NCBI RefSeq assembly: GCF_000759715.1
Contig: NZ_BBLU01000005.1
Span: forward strand, 147,947-211,946
DNA length: 64,000 nt
Direction of reading: 5' to 3'
Source of the DNA: Demequina mangrovi
GTDB lineage: Bacteria; Actinomycetota; Actinomycetes; Actinomycetales; Demequinaceae
Part shown: in pieces, positions 45,439-54,622 of the stretch
Numbering within the stretch: position 1 is the stretch's first letter
Layout of the letters: each line of letters begins with the position of its first letter
Made by a program: the position numbers and the translations under genes
The notes under the pieces: generated by a model
What the model saw: only the letters and a program-made list of their open reading frames with translations
What the model was told of the DNA's origin: nothing
The model's database searches: none

Positions 45439-46401
45439 ATGACCGCCGTGGTCCCACGCGTCTCCAGACGGGACGATGCCCGCTATCGCGAGGCCGAGCA
45501 GGCCGTCTGGGCGCACCACGGCATGACCCCGGTCGAGCGGTGGGTGGACGTCCCCGGCTACGGCATCCGGGTGCGCGCGCTCGAGCACGGGGAGGGGCGC
45601 CCGGTGGTGCTGATCCACGGCAACCCGACCGCCGGCAACGTGTTCGTGCCGCTCGTCGCGGCGCTGTCCGGGGTGCGGGCCATCGTGGTCGACCGCCCGG
45701 GCTGCGGGCTGAGCGACCCGCTCGACTACTCGGACATGACCCCGGAGGGCCTCCGTTCCGCGGTGGCGGCGTACGTCGAGGCGGTGATCGGCGCGCTCGT
45801 CGACGGCCCGGTGGACCTGCTCGGCAACTCGGCCGGGGGAGGGGCGGCGGTCCTCGCCGCCGCGCGGCTTCCGGCGCTGGTGCGCAGCGTCGTGATCGAG
45901 GGGGTCCCGGCGATCAGGGGGATGCGACTGCCGCGCGAACTGCGCCTCACCGCGCTCAGCCCGATCGCGCGCCTCGTCGCCGGACACAAGGTCAACGAGG
46001 CGGACCTCAGGCGCTCGTTCCGCGCGATGGGTCACGGCTCGCTCATCGACGCGGGCGGACCGCCGCCCGAGGAGCTCGCCTGGCGCATGGCCCTGTCGCG
46101 CTACACCGACACGTACTGGCACGAGCTCTCGCTCATCCGGCGCACGGCCACGCTGCGCGGGCTTCGGCCGGAGTGGGTCGCGGGCAAGGAGGAGCTCGAG
46201 GCGCTCCGCATGCCGAGCCTGTGGATCGTGGGGGACCTGGACCCGTTCGCGGCGCCCGAACGGGTGCGGGCGTGGGCCGGGCACGCGACGCGCGCGTCGG
46301 TGCACGTGATGGAGGGCTCGGGGCACCAGCCGTGGCTCGACGATCCGGACCGCCACGCCCGCATGATCCACCGCTGGTGGGCCGAGCAGGTGATCGTCTG
46401 A
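45439..46401 (+). CDS. alpha/beta hydrolase
   Basis: 320 residues. VLIHGNPTAGN (oxyanion loop), nucleophile elbow GNSAGGGAA (Ser near 133), acidic Asp in VGDLDPFAAPERV and His in GSGHQPWLDDPDRH give a full triad and the haloalkane dehalogenase/epoxide hydrolase-like branch layout. GAGGAG lies seven bases before the ATG. A cap domain with VNEADLRRSFRAMGHGS fits. Substrate unknown. Confidence 0.86.
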   Translation: MTAVVPRVSRRDDARYREAEQAVWAHHGMTPVERWVDVPGYGIRVRALEHGEGRPVVLIHGNPTAGNVFVPLVAALSGVRAIVVDRPGCGLSDPLDYSDMTPEGLRSAVAAYVEAVIGALVDGPVDLLGNSAGGGAAVLAAARLPALVRSVVIEGVPAIRGMRLPRELRLTALSPIARLVAGHKVNEADLRRSFRAMGHGSLIDAGGPPPEELAWRMALSRYTDTYWHELSLIRRTATLRGLRPEWVAGKEELEALRMPSLWIVGDLDPFAAPERVRAWAGHATRASVHVMEGSGHQPWLDDPDRHARMIHRWWAEQVIV

Positions 46402-46425
46402 CGTCTGGGCCGTTCGGCTCACACC

Positions 46426-46445
46426 AACCTACGGTGGCGTAGGTT
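46426..46445. promoter_or_regulatory. palindromic operator at acyl-CoA ligase promoter
   Basis: Perfect inverted repeat AACCTACG-GTGG-CGTAGGTT ending where the -10 TAGGCT (46445-46450) starts. The -10 ends six bases before the ATG at 46457. A TetR-type fatty-acid regulator is plausible; it is not encoded nearby. Confidence 0.7.
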
Positions 46446-46456
46446 AGGCTTTCCCC

Positions 46457-48268
46457 ATGCAGAGCAGCATGACGTCCCCCGCCCTTGCCACCGTCGACGA
46501 CCACCTCCACCTCACCGCGCTCCTGCGCGCGCGTGCCGCAGCGGATCCCGCCGCGCCCTTCGCCGAGGTCAAGGACGGGTCCGACGGCTGGATCCCGGTC
46601 TCGCTCGGGGAGTTCGAGGAGCGGGTGCTCACGGTCGCCAAGGGCCTCATCGCCTCCGGCGTCGCCGCGGGCGACCGGGTCGGGATCATGGGCGACACCA
46701 GCCTCGAGTGGTCCGTCATGGACTTCGCGGTGCTCGCCGCGGGCGGCGTCACGGTGCCCATCTACCCGTCCTCGTCGGCCAAGCAGTGCCAGTGGATCGT
46801 GGACGATGCCGGCCTCGCCTTCGTGGCTGCGCAGACCGAGGACCAGCGCACGATGCTCACCGGGCTCGACAACGCGCCCACCGCGCTCGAGCTCTCGGTG
46901 GAGGGTCTCGACGCCGTGGCGGCCGCCGGCGGCGACGTCGACGATGCGACGCTCGCCCAGCGCACCGCCGACGTGGTGCTGGGCGACCTCGCGTCGATCA
47001 TCTACACCTCCGGCACCACGGGCCGGCCCAAGGGCGCGATGCTCACCCACGGCAACCTCGTCGCCCACTGCGCGAACATCGAGCGCGACCCGCACTTCGG
47101 CGCCTTCGTCCAGGGCGACACCCGCGTGCTGCTGTTCCTGCCGCTCGCCCACGTGTTCGCGCGCCTCGCGATGGTGCTCGCGCTGTCCTCGGGCGCCGTG
47201 ATCGGCTATTCGCCGAGCCACAAGACGCTTGCCGCCGACCTCTCCTCGTTCCGCCCCACGTGGATGCCGCTTGTACCGCGCGTGCTCGAGACCATCTACA
47301 ACCGCGCGGACGCCGCGCAGACCGGCCTCAAGAAGAAGATCTTCCGCTGGTCCGCGTGGGTGGCGCGCAAGGTGTCGCAGGCGGAGGAGTCGGGCGGCCA
47401 CGGCATCGTCCTCAAGGTGCAGTACGCGGTCGCGAACGCGCTGGTGCTGAAGAAGATCCGTCACCTGCTCGGCGGACAGCTCGGCTTCGTGCTCGCCGGC
47501 GGGGCCAAGCTCACGCCCGGCATCGGCCACTTCTTCCGCGGGCTCGGCGTCACGGTGATGCAGGGCTACGGCCTCACCGAGACCACGGCCGCGCACATGG
47601 GCACGCCCTCCACCGGCCAGGTGATGGGCACCGTCGGTCACCCGATCGCCGGCTGCGACATCACGCTCGCGGAGGACGGCGAGATCCTCGCGCGCGGCGT
47701 CAACCTCTTCGCCGGCTACTGGAACGCCCCCGAGGCCACGGCCGAGGTGATGCGCGACGGCTGGTTCGCCACGGGCGACCTCGGCGAGATCCAGGACGGC
47801 AACCTCACCATCACGGGCCGCAAGAAGGAGATCGTCGTGCTCTCCTCGGGCAAGAACATCCAGCCCGCGGTGCTCGAGGACTCGATCCGTTCGCACCCGG
47901 CGATCCAGGACTCGGTGGTGATCGGCGACGGCCGGCACTTCGTCTCCGCGGTCGTCACCCTGGACGGCACGCTGCTGCCCGCATGGCTCAAGGGGCACGA
48001 CCTCCCCGAGATGACGGTCGAGGAGGCGTCGACCGACGAGCGCGTCCGCGCGCTCATCGGCCGGGCGATCGCGCACGCCAACGAGCACGTGTCCCGCGCC
48101 GAGGCGATCCGCGAGTTCCGCATCCTCCCGCGCGAGTTCACCGAGGAGCGCGAGGAGGTCACCGCCTCGCTCAAGGTCCGCCGTGCGGTGGTCATCGAGC
48201 ACTTCTCCGACGTGATCGAGTCGATCTACGCGCCCGCGGGAGGGCCGTCGCCGGCCAACCGCGCGTAG
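46457..48268 (+). CDS. long-chain acyl-CoA synthetase (AMP-forming)
   Basis: 603-residue ANL-family ligase activating fatty acids to acyl-CoA, cytoplasmic or membrane-peripheral. P-loop IIYTSGTTGRPKGAMLTHGN near 180-198, LPLAHVFAR, adenine motif GYGLTETTAAH near 375, GWFATGDLG and the hinge ITGRKKEIVVLSSGKN with the C-terminal lysine region present. Leaderless by its promoter spacing; the palindrome over the -10 implies repression. FadD15-like in the family sense. Confidence 0.92.
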   Translation: MQSSMTSPALATVDDHLHLTALLRARAAADPAAPFAEVKDGSDGWIPVSLGEFEERVLTVAKGLIASGVAAGDRVGIMGDTSLEWSVMDFAVLAAGGVTVPIYPSSSAKQCQWIVDDAGLAFVAAQTEDQRTMLTGLDNAPTALELSVEGLDAVAAAGGDVDDATLAQRTADVVLGDLASIIYTSGTTGRPKGAMLTHGNLVAHCANIERDPHFGAFVQGDTRVLLFLPLAHVFARLAMVLALSSGAVIGYSPSHKTLAADLSSFRPTWMPLVPRVLETIYNRADAAQTGLKKKIFRWSAWVARKVSQAEESGGHGIVLKVQYAVANALVLKKIRHLLGGQLGFVLAGGAKLTPGIGHFFRGLGVTVMQGYGLTETTAAHMGTPSTGQVMGTVGHPIAGCDITLAEDGEILARGVNLFAGYWNAPEATAEVMRDGWFATGDLGEIQDGNLTITGRKKEIVVLSSGKNIQPAVLEDSIRSHPAIQDSVVIGDGRHFVSAVVTLDGTLLPAWLKGHDLPEMTVEEASTDERVRALIGRAIAHANEHVSRAEAIREFRILPREFTEEREEVTASLKVRRAVVIEHFSDVIESIYAPAGGPSPANRA

Positions 48269-48369
48269 CGGCACGGGGGCGCCGATGCCCCCAGAAGTGG
48301 GTCCTTCACGCTGTCGGAGGTCGGACGTAGCCTGACGGGGTCGCGCCGCGGCGCGGCCTGGAGGTGCCC

Positions 48370-49338
48370 ATGTCCGAGCTCGCGATCGAGACCACCGGTC
48401 TCACCAAGGTGTACGGCGACACGCGCGCCGTCGACGGCATCGACCTCCGCATCCCACGCGGGGGAGTGCACGGATTCCTCGGCCCCAACGGAGCGGGGAA
48501 GACCACCACGATGCGCATGCTCGCGACCCTGACCAGGCCCGACGGCGGCTGGGCCGAGGTCCTCGGCTACGACGTGCTGCGCCAGTCGGACGAGGTGCGC
48601 AGCCGGGTGAGCCTCACGGGTCAGTTCGCGTCCGTGGACGAGGACCTCACGGGCGCGGAGAACCTGCGCCTGCTCGCACGCCTCTACGGCTTCGACGGCA
48701 AGGGTGCGCGCCGGAGAGCGGGGGAGCTGCTCGCGGCCTTCGGCCTGGACGATGCGGCGGACAAGCAGGTGAAGAAGTACAGCGGCGGCATGAGGCGCCG
48801 CATCGACATCGCGGCGTCGATCGTCGTGACTCCCGAGATCCTGTTCCTCGACGAGCCCACCACCGGTCTGGACCCGCGCAGCCGCAACGAGGTATGGGAC
48901 ATCGTGCGCGCGATGGTCGCCGTCGGGACCACCGTGCTGCTCACCACGCAGTACCTCGACGAGGCGGACCATCTCGCCGACCGCATCTCGGTCATCGATC
49001 ACGGCAAGGTGATCGCCGAGGGCACCAGCTCCGAGCTCAAGGCCTCGGTGGGATCCGGATCGCTTCACGTGAGGGTGATGCATCGCGCGGACCGCGAGCG
49101 CGCCCGAGCGGTGCTCGTGCACCAGCTCGGAGTCGAGGTCTCGGCGGCTCATGACCCGCACCTGCTCGTCGCGGCGCTGGAGGAGCGCGGCCGCGTGACG
49201 CGCGCGCTGACCGCGCTCGACGAGGCGGGCATCGAGCTCGCCCAGTTCGCACTCGGCCAGCCGACCCTCGACGAGGTGTTCCTGGCGCTCACCGGCCACG
49301 AGGCCGAGCCCGACGAGGAGGAGGGGGAGGCGGCATGA
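48370..49338 (+). CDS. ABC exporter ATP-binding protein, DrrA-like
   Basis: 323-residue ATPase subunit. Walker [11 protein letters not shown] (near 36-45), Q-loop [13 protein letters not shown], signature [12 protein letters not shown], Walker [17 protein letters not shown] and H-loop region [15 protein letters not shown] match the DrrA group of drug or lipid exporters, including its C-terminal extension. GGAGG is five bases before the ATG at 48370. The permease follows with a four-base overlap. Confidence 0.92.
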   Translation: MSELAIETTGLTKVYGDTRAVDGIDLRIPRGGVHGFLGPNGAGKTTTMRMLATLTRPDGGWAEVLGYDVLRQSDEVRSRVSLTGQFASVDEDLTGAENLRLLARLYGFDGKGARRRAGELLAAFGLDDAADKQVKKYSGGMRRRIDIAASIVVTPEILFLDEPTTGLDPRSRNEVWDIVRAMVAVGTTVLLTTQYLDEADHLADRISVIDHGKVIAEGTSSELKASVGSGSLHVRVMHRADRERARAVLVHQLGVEVSAAHDPHLLVAALEERGRVTRALTALDEAGIELAQFALGQPTLDEVFLALTGHEAEPDEEEGEAA

Positions 49339-50177
49339 CCACCTCGACCCGCGCCGAGTCGCCTGTCGCGCAGGCGGAGGCCATCGCCTCGGTGCTCACG
49401 TCATCGTCCCGTCCGCGGCGTCCCAACGCGCTGCAGACCTCGACCATCTTCGGCTGGCGCGCGCTGCTCAAGATCAAGCACGTGCCGGAGCAGCTCTTCG
49501 ACGTCACCGTCTTCCCGGTGATGATGACGCTGCTGTTCACGTACCTGTTCGGCGGAGCGATCGCGGGCTCGGTCACCGACTACATCGCGTACATCGCACC
49601 GGGCGTCCTGGTGCAGTCGGTGCTGTTCATCACCATGTACACGGGATCCACGCTGCGCACCGACATCGACCGCGGGGTCTTCGACCGCTTCCGGTCGCTG
49701 CCGATCTGGCGGCCGAGCCCGCTGGTGGGCATGCTGCTCGGCGACGCGGTGCGCTTCCTCGTCGCCTCGCTGCTCACCGCGGCCGTGTGCCTCGCGATCG
49801 GCTGGCGTCCCGAGGGGGGAGTGCTCGGCGTGGCCGCGGGCATCGGCCTGCTGCTCATCTTCGCGTTCTCGCTCGGCTGGATCTGGACGTTCCTGTCGCT
49901 GATCCTGCGCACGCCCGGAGCGATCATGGGGGTGGCCGGCTTCACGCTCATGCCGCTGCTGTTCGGGTCCAACATCTTCGTCGACCCCGCCACCATGCCG
50001 GGCTGGCTGCAGGCGTGGGTCGAGGTCAACCCGGTCTCCGACCTGGTGACGGCCGTCCGCGCGTTCATGAACGGCACCGAGGTGGGCGTCGAGGCGCTCG
50101 CGTCGCTCGGGTGGTCCGCGGCGCTGGTGCTCGTCTTCGGCTCGCTGACGATGTGGCGCTATCGCGATCCTCGCTGA
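49335..50177 (+). CDS. ABC-2 type exporter permease, DrrB-like
   Basis: 280 residues with six TM helices starting near 70. The sequence around [32 protein letters not shown], and [20 protein letters not shown] is typical of DrrB-like permeases. With the ATPase it should export a hydrophobic compound from the cytoplasm; the substrate is unknown. The ATG overlaps the ATPase stop (ATGA). Confidence 0.9.
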   Translation: MTTSTRAESPVAQAEAIASVLTSSSRPRRPNALQTSTIFGWRALLKIKHVPEQLFDVTVFPVMMTLLFTYLFGGAIAGSVTDYIAYIAPGVLVQSVLFITMYTGSTLRTDIDRGVFDRFRSLPIWRPSPLVGMLLGDAVRFLVASLLTAAVCLAIGWRPEGGVLGVAAGIGLLLIFAFSLGWIWTFLSLILRTPGAIMGVAGFTLMPLLFGSNIFVDPATMPGWLQAWVEVNPVSDLVTAVRAFMNGTEVGVEALASLGWSAALVLVFGSLTMWRYRDPR

Positions 50178-50276
50178 TCGCATCGTCCCTGGTCCCTTCG
50201 GGGGTGCCGCGGGAGTGCCCGGCCGACGGGACCAAAGGTGTCACGGAGTGCCATCCGGATGCCCCAGAATCTTCCG

Positions 50277-50666
50277 GTGACAATCTCACAGGACATCGAG
50301 CCCCGCACCTATTTCCGCACCCTCGAGGCGGCGCTGGCGGACTTCCGCCCGCCGGCCGAGAACGTCGAGATGATCCTCGACACGGTGCGCGGGCTGCGCT
50401 ACGAGCACGTGTACATCCCCGAGTCGCGCGCGTTCATCGCGCTCGAGCCCGCCGGCGGCGGCAGCCCCCTCGCGTTCATCGCGAGCGGCTACGTCGCGGT
50501 GCACCCCGAGGACGGTGACAACTTCTGGGTCGAGCTGCCCGCCCACCAGGCGAGCGCCAAGGGCTTCGCCGCGGTGGCGGAGAAGGTCGAGGAGGCGGTC
50601 ATCCCGACCTGTGCGACCTGCTTCACCAACCTCCCGTCCACCGGCGCGTGCGACTACTGCGACTGA
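50277..50666 (+). CDS. small protein with C-terminal zinc ribbon
   Basis: 129 residues. A mixed alpha/beta domain is followed by CATCFTNLPSTGACDYCD, two CxxC knuckles that probably bind zinc. GTG at 50277 is preferred over a frame from 50238: a CAGAAT hexamer ends six bases upstream and the domain begins just after (TISQDIEPRTYF). No family recognised. It is convergent with the DHFR-like gene. Confidence 0.7.
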   Translation: MTISQDIEPRTYFRTLEAALADFRPPAENVEMILDTVRGLRYEHVYIPESRAFIALEPAGGGSPLAFIASGYVAVHPEDGDNFWVELPAHQASAKGFAAVAEKVEEAVIPTCATCFTNLPSTGACDYCD

Positions 50667-50727
50667 ACGCCGGGTGAACGCGGCGCGCGCGTCGCGTGCG
50701 GGAGCGTTCATCGCGGATAATTGAACC

Positions 50728-50782
50728 GACTCCGAGGTCGGGTGCCCTTTCCTTCCAGTTCCGGGTTCCCGATCTCGGAGTC
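50728..50782. repeat. long inverted repeat in convergent gap
   Basis: GACTCCGAG-g-TCGGG pairs with CCCGA-t-CTCGGAGTC across a 25-base loop containing TTTCCTTCC. It lies in the 235-base gap between convergent genes. GATAAT at 50716-50721 would start a plus-strand transcript right at the left arm. Terminator or small RNA; neither proven. Confidence 0.6.
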
Positions 50783-50901
50783 CTTTCATGTCCGGGCTCC
50801 CAGACCCGCGTCCCCTTCGCCGTGCAAGCGTGTACCTTGACGCTCCGTGCACGTTCGAGTGCCGCATCGTGCACTCGCCGTCGAGGTCGGACGTCGCCGC
50901 G

Positions 50902-51468
50902 TCAGAGGACGTCGTACACGAGCGTGACGTGACCGCTCGGCAGGGTGTCGATCTCCGTCGGGCGCAAGTGCCGCGGGTGGCGCAGCCCCGGGGTCGCGGT
51001 CCGTCCCTCGCCGATGAGGACGGGGACGATGCGCAGGCGCACCTGGTCGACCAGCTCCGCCTGCAGCAGGGCACCGGCGAGCATGAGACTGCCCCACAGG
51101 ATGATGTCGCCCGAGTAGCGCTGCTTGAGCCGGCGCACGGTGTCGCGCGGCTCGCCCGGCTCGACGGTGGCGGAGGCGTAGTCGCCCCAGGGAGCGCTCG
51201 CCAGGGTGTTGCTGACCACGTGCTTGGGGGCGCCGTTGATGAAGCTCGCGATGGTCTCGTCCATCGCGCTGCGCTCGGGCCAGTACTCCGCGAACATCCC
51301 GTACGTGTTCCGGCCCAGGAGGATCGCGTCGCAGCGCGCGACCATCGCGAGCTGGCCCGGATCGTTCGGATCGAAGTCTCCCGGGGCGCGCATGAAGTCG
51401 ATCTCGCCCTGCGGTCCGGCGGCGAAGCCGTCCGCGGACACGATCTGCTCGACGATCAGCCGGCCCAT
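50902..51468 (-). CDS. dihydrofolate reductase-family protein (RibD C-terminal type)
   Basis: 188-residue NADPH reductase fold. VEQIVSADGFAAGPQGEIDF at the start, LLGRNTYGMFAEYWP (cofactor loop), then DIILWGSLMLAGALLQAELVDQVRLRIVPVLIGEG are diagnostic for the YyaP/RibD_C group. It is probably not the housekeeping DHFR. TATCCT ends six bases before the ATG, suggesting a leaderless message. Substrate unknown. Confidence 0.85.
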   Translation of the reverse strand: MGRLIVEQIVSADGFAAGPQGEIDFMRAPGDFDPNDPGQLAMVARCDAILLGRNTYGMFAEYWPERSAMDETIASFINGAPKHVVSNTLASAPWGDYASATVEPGEPRDTVRRLKQRYSGDIILWGSLMLAGALLQAELVDQVRLRIVPVLIGEGRTATPGLRHPRHLRPTEIDTLPSGHVTLVYDVL

Positions 51469-51491
51469 ACCGTCAGGATAGGTCGCGGTCG

Positions 51492-52022
51492 TCAGGCGGG
51501 CGCGGACTGGACGGCGGCCTCGGCGCGGTGCTGCCGCGCCCTCGCCTTCCGCAGGTCGCGCGCCACAATGACGAGCGTCGCGAGCGCCGCCAACGCGGCC
51601 AGGCCGTCGCCCGCGTCACCCGGGAATCCCATCCCGATGACGCCGTCGGTGGGCCGCGACGCGATCCATTGGGAGGCCGCGAGCACGGCGATCCACGGGA
51701 CCATCGCGATGGCGGTGACCCACGCGCACGCCCGCCATACGCGGATGCCCCAGCCGTCGCCGGCCGCCGCACCGTTCCTGCGGGATCGGAGGCGGACGGC
51801 CCATCCCGCGATCAGCGCGATCGCGGCGGCGAGCATCACCGGGCCGAGCAGCCAGTTGGCGGCGTAGGGCATCGTGTGCTCGGTGGGGATCGTGGCCGCG
51901 GACGGATCGTCCCACGTCTCCAGCTGCTCGAGCGGGGCCAGGCCCACGAACACCGCGCCGAGCGCGGGCACGATGCGCACCGCGAGGGATGCGGCTGCTA
52001 CCGCCGGCGAGCTCCAGGCCAT
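51492..52022 (-). CDS. four-TM membrane protein, unknown
   Basis: 176 residues with hydrophobic segments near 8-28, 54-76, 98-118 and 135-152, and a basic C-terminal tail (RDLRKARARQHRAE). An extracytoplasmic loop has EQLETWDDPSAATIP. No family recognised. It lies 23 bases upstream of the DHFR-like gene on the same strand. Confidence 0.65.
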   Translation of the reverse strand: MAWSSPAVAAASLAVRIVPALGAVFVGLAPLEQLETWDDPSAATIPTEHTMPYAANWLLGPVMLAAAIALIAGWAVRLRSRRNGAAAGDGWGIRVWRACAWVTAIAMVPWIAVLAASQWIASRPTDGVIGMGFPGDAGDGLAALAALATLVIVARDLRKARARQHRAEAAVQSAPA

Positions 52023-52128
52023 GTGATCATCGTCGCTGGTGCGAGGGTGTCGCGCTAGCGGCCGCGGGTCACGTTTGGGCCACGGCCTGCGCGGCGTCGG
52101 CGCGGTCCGCGACTAGGGTCGAGGCCTC

Positions 52129-52842
52129 ATGAGCAGAGCAGAGTTCTTGGACGCGATCTGGGCGGACGTCACCGCCGTGGTCGAGCCGACGCCGCGGGCC
52201 TTGTGGATCTCGCTCGCGGTCGTGGCGGTCAGCGTGGCCGTTCCCTTCCTGTGGCATCTCGCGCGCCACATGGTGACGTTGGTCCACGAGGCCGGCCACG
52301 CCGTGGTCGCGACGCTGCTGGGTCGCGAGGTGCGGGGGATCCGGCTCCACGCGGACACCTCGGGGCTCACGACCTCGCGCGGAGATGCCCGGCGGCTCCC
52401 GCTCGCGTTCAAGGCGTTCGCGGGCTACCCGGCGCCGGGCGTGGTCGGGCTCGCCGTGGCGTGGGCCGTGGCCGCGGGGCACGGCGTCGCGGTGCTGTGG
52501 GTGGCGGTCGCGGTGCTCGTGGCGGTGCTGATGCAGGTGCGGAACGTCTACGGCGTGCTCGTCGTGGTGGTCATGGGTGCGGCGCTCGGGGTCGCGGCGG
52601 CAGCGCTGGACGATGAGTGGCGCGTGGGACTCGCGAGCGGGCTGGCCTGGCTGCTCATGGTCGGGGGAGTGCGTGCGGTGGTCGAGCTGCAGACGTCGCG
52701 AGGTCGCGGGGCCCGCGGCTCGGACGCCGATGCGCTCGCACGGCTCACCCACGTGCCCGGGGCGGTCTGGGTCGCGCTGTTCTGGCTGACCTCGGCGGCG
52801 TGCCTCGCGGCCGGCGCGTGGCTGCTGCTCGGCGCGCTCTGA
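52129..52842 (+). CDS. M50B-type membrane metalloprotease
   Basis: 237 residues. The zinc motif HEAGH lies at about residues 56-60 in a TM helix (TLVHEAGHAVVATLLG), and GYPAPGVVGLAVAW follows, as in actinobacterial M50-family proteins; further TM helices near 28-46, 102-140, 145-165 and 215-235. Such proteases cleave membrane-embedded substrates or have lost that role. The domain start is complete; a GAGG precedes the ATG. Target unknown. Confidence 0.82.
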   Translation: MSRAEFLDAIWADVTAVVEPTPRALWISLAVVAVSVAVPFLWHLARHMVTLVHEAGHAVVATLLGREVRGIRLHADTSGLTTSRGDARRLPLAFKAFAGYPAPGVVGLAVAWAVAAGHGVAVLWVAVAVLVAVLMQVRNVYGVLVVVVMGAALGVAAAALDDEWRVGLASGLAWLLMVGGVRAVVELQTSRGRGARGSDADALARLTHVPGAVWVALFWLTSAACLAAGAWLLLGAL

Positions 52843-53268
52843 TCAGGCGCGGCGCTCGCGGACCGTCGCGACGATGGTCGCCGCCACCTCCGCGGGTTCC
52901 TCGTGCTCCCAGAACCTCAGCACCAGCCAGCCGGCATCCGTGAGCGTGCGCGTGGTCTCGGCGTCGCGCTCGCGGTTCCGTTCGAGCTTGGGCAGCCAGT
53001 AGTCGCTGTGCGTGCGCGGGCTGGTCGCGTGCACCGGGCACGAATGCCAGAAGCATCCGTCGATGAACACCGCGACCTTGGTCGGGCCGAAGAGCAGGTC
53101 CGCGGTGCGGCGCACGCCCTTGAGCGGGGGAGCCGCGACGCGGTAGCGCAGTCCTGAGGCGTGGACGAGCCTCCGGACTGCGAGCTCGGGCCCGGTGTCG
53201 CGCTTCTTGTTGCTCCGCATCGAGCGCGCGACGCCCGGAGACGAGGCCCACGAGGCTTGTGCGTCCAC
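52843..53268 (-). CDS. vsr: very short patch repair endonuclease
   Basis: 141 residues. Vsr nicks next to T:G mismatches that arise by deamination of 5-methylcytosine. NKKRDTGPELAVRRL, TADLLFGPTKVAVFIDGCFW (catalytic Asp) and HSCPVHATSPRTHSDYW (metal His and Cys) match the family. GTG at 53268 has TACCGT six bases upstream, so leaderless. No cytosine methyltransferase gene is present in the window, which is unusual for Vsr. It lies next to a nuclease-like gene of lower GC. Confidence 0.92.
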   Translation of the reverse strand: MDAQASWASSPGVARSMRSNKKRDTGPELAVRRLVHASGLRYRVAAPPLKGVRRTADLLFGPTKVAVFIDGCFWHSCPVHATSPRTHSDYWLPKLERNRERDAETTRTLTDAGWLVLRFWEHEEPAEVAATIVATVRERRA

Positions 53269-53294
53269 CCCTCGACGGTACGGCTGTGCAGTCC

Positions 53295-53837
53295 TCAGTA
53301 ACCGATGAGGAGGATGCCCTCGAAGGGGAGACGCAACCGCTGTGAGGCGTAGATCGCATCGAGCTGGTCTCGCGAGTTGGCGTACGCGCGGAGGGGCCGC
53401 GCGCTTGGGTTCGACCGGTACGCCTGCGGCTGCATGAGTACGAGGAATCTGGCGTCGAGGATCAATGCCGTCCGAACTATGTCGCGGTAGTCGGCGTTGT
53501 TCGCTGCGCCTCGTCCGGCTTCGACCTCGATCGCAGCGCCGAGGTGGTCGTTGAATGCGTCGATGTCGTAGTTGACTTCGGGGCGACCGTTCTCGCCAAA
53601 GAGCACGGTTCGGCGCACTTTCTGATGAGCGCCTTTGCCGCTCTCGACTTCGAAGCCCAGGCCTTCGAGCCCCGGGCGCAGCGCGGCGAGGACCTGGTCC
53701 GATGACAGCCCGGTATGGCCCTCAACGGTCGAGATCGTCAGCTCCGCGCGGTTCACCACGTCGACCACCTCGAGCGCCCACTCGGGCGGAATCGAGTTCA
53801 GCGGGTAGTGCTTCCAGAGCGGATATGGGATCGACAC
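53295..53837 (-). CDS. putative restriction endonuclease-like protein
   Basis: About 180 residues. NYDIDAFNDHLGAAIEVEAG has the D-x(n)-ExE spacing of a PD-(D/E)XK-like nuclease centre, although the usual Lys is not obvious. The N-terminal part (PLNSIPPEWALEVVDVVNRA) may bind DNA. G+C is near 63-65%, clearly below its neighbours, suggesting acquisition. The start is uncertain: GTG 53837 or TTG 53855, neither with a good ribosome site. The Vsr neighbour supports a restriction-linked role; the methylase may have been lost or lie elsewhere. Confidence 0.55.
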   Translation of the reverse strand: MSIPYPLWKHYPLNSIPPEWALEVVDVVNRAELTISTVEGHTGLSSDQVLAALRPGLEGLGFEVESGKGAHQKVRRTVLFGENGRPEVNYDIDAFNDHLGAAIEVEAGRGAANNADYRDIVRTALILDARFLVLMQPQAYRSNPSARPLRAYANSRDQLDAIYASQRLRLPFEGILLIGY

Positions 53838-53927
53838 GGTCGCAGCTTGCCGCAATCATCAAGGAGAAGCTAGTCAGCGTTCGTCCTCGGTATCCGCACC
53901 CGCACCCCGACAGGAGCCCCCGCCACT

Positions 53928-54575
53928 ATGACCACCATCGGCATCATCGGCGCCGGCCGCATCGGCTCCAACGTCGCCCGCGCGGCGATCGCCGCCGGCT
54001 ACGACGTCGTCCTCTCCAACTCCCGGGGCCCCGCGACGCTGGGTTCCCTGATCGAGGACCTCGGCGACCGTGCCAGCGCGGCCGCGCCCGCCGACGCCGC
54101 CGAGCGCGGAGACCTGATCCTCATCGCCGTCCCCCTCGGGCGCATCGATCAGATCCCTGCGGAGCAGCTCGAGGGCAAGGTCGTCATGGACGCCAACAAC
54201 TACTACCCGCAGCGCGACGGCCGCATCGCCTCGCTCGACGACGACACCCGCACCACGTCGCAGCTGCTGCAGGACCTCGTGCCGAGCGCCAGGGTCGTGA
54301 AGACCTTCAACAACATCTACGCGCACGAGATCCCCGCCGACGCATCGCCCGCCGGCACCGCGAACCGTCGCGCGCTTCCCATCGCCGGCGACGACCGGGC
54401 GGCCAAGGATGCGGTGACCGCCTTCCTCGACGCGATCGGCTTCGACGCTGTCGACGTCGGCCCCCTTGCCGAGTCGTGGCGCGTCGAGCGCGACACCCCG
54501 GCGTACGGCAAGCGCACCACGCGCGCCGAGCTCGAGGCGATCCTCCCCACCGTGGAGCGCGTCAAGCAGGTGTGA
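53928..54575 (+). CDS. NADPH-dependent F420 reductase-like Rossmann protein
   Basis: 215 residues with an N-terminal GIIGAGRIGSNVARAAIAAGY dinucleotide-binding fold (GxGxxG). SNSRGPATL supplies NADP-phosphate contacts and VVDANNYYP-type strand MDANNYYPQRDG, then VVKTFNNIYAHEI match the F420H2:NADP oxidoreductase-like family (NADP-binding subset). Whether F420 is used cannot be told. AGGAG is about 11 bases upstream. Confidence 0.85.
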   Translation: MTTIGIIGAGRIGSNVARAAIAAGYDVVLSNSRGPATLGSLIEDLGDRASAAAPADAAERGDLILIAVPLGRIDQIPAEQLEGKVVMDANNYYPQRDGRIASLDDDTRTTSQLLQDLVPSARVVKTFNNIYAHEIPADASPAGTANRRALPIAGDDRAAKDAVTAFLDAIGFDAVDVGPLAESWRVERDTPAYGKRTTRAELEAILPTVERVKQV

Positions 54576-54622
54576 TGCCTGCTGGCTCGATAGAGTGGCG
54601 GCGAAGACCTGGGGGTGTCGCG

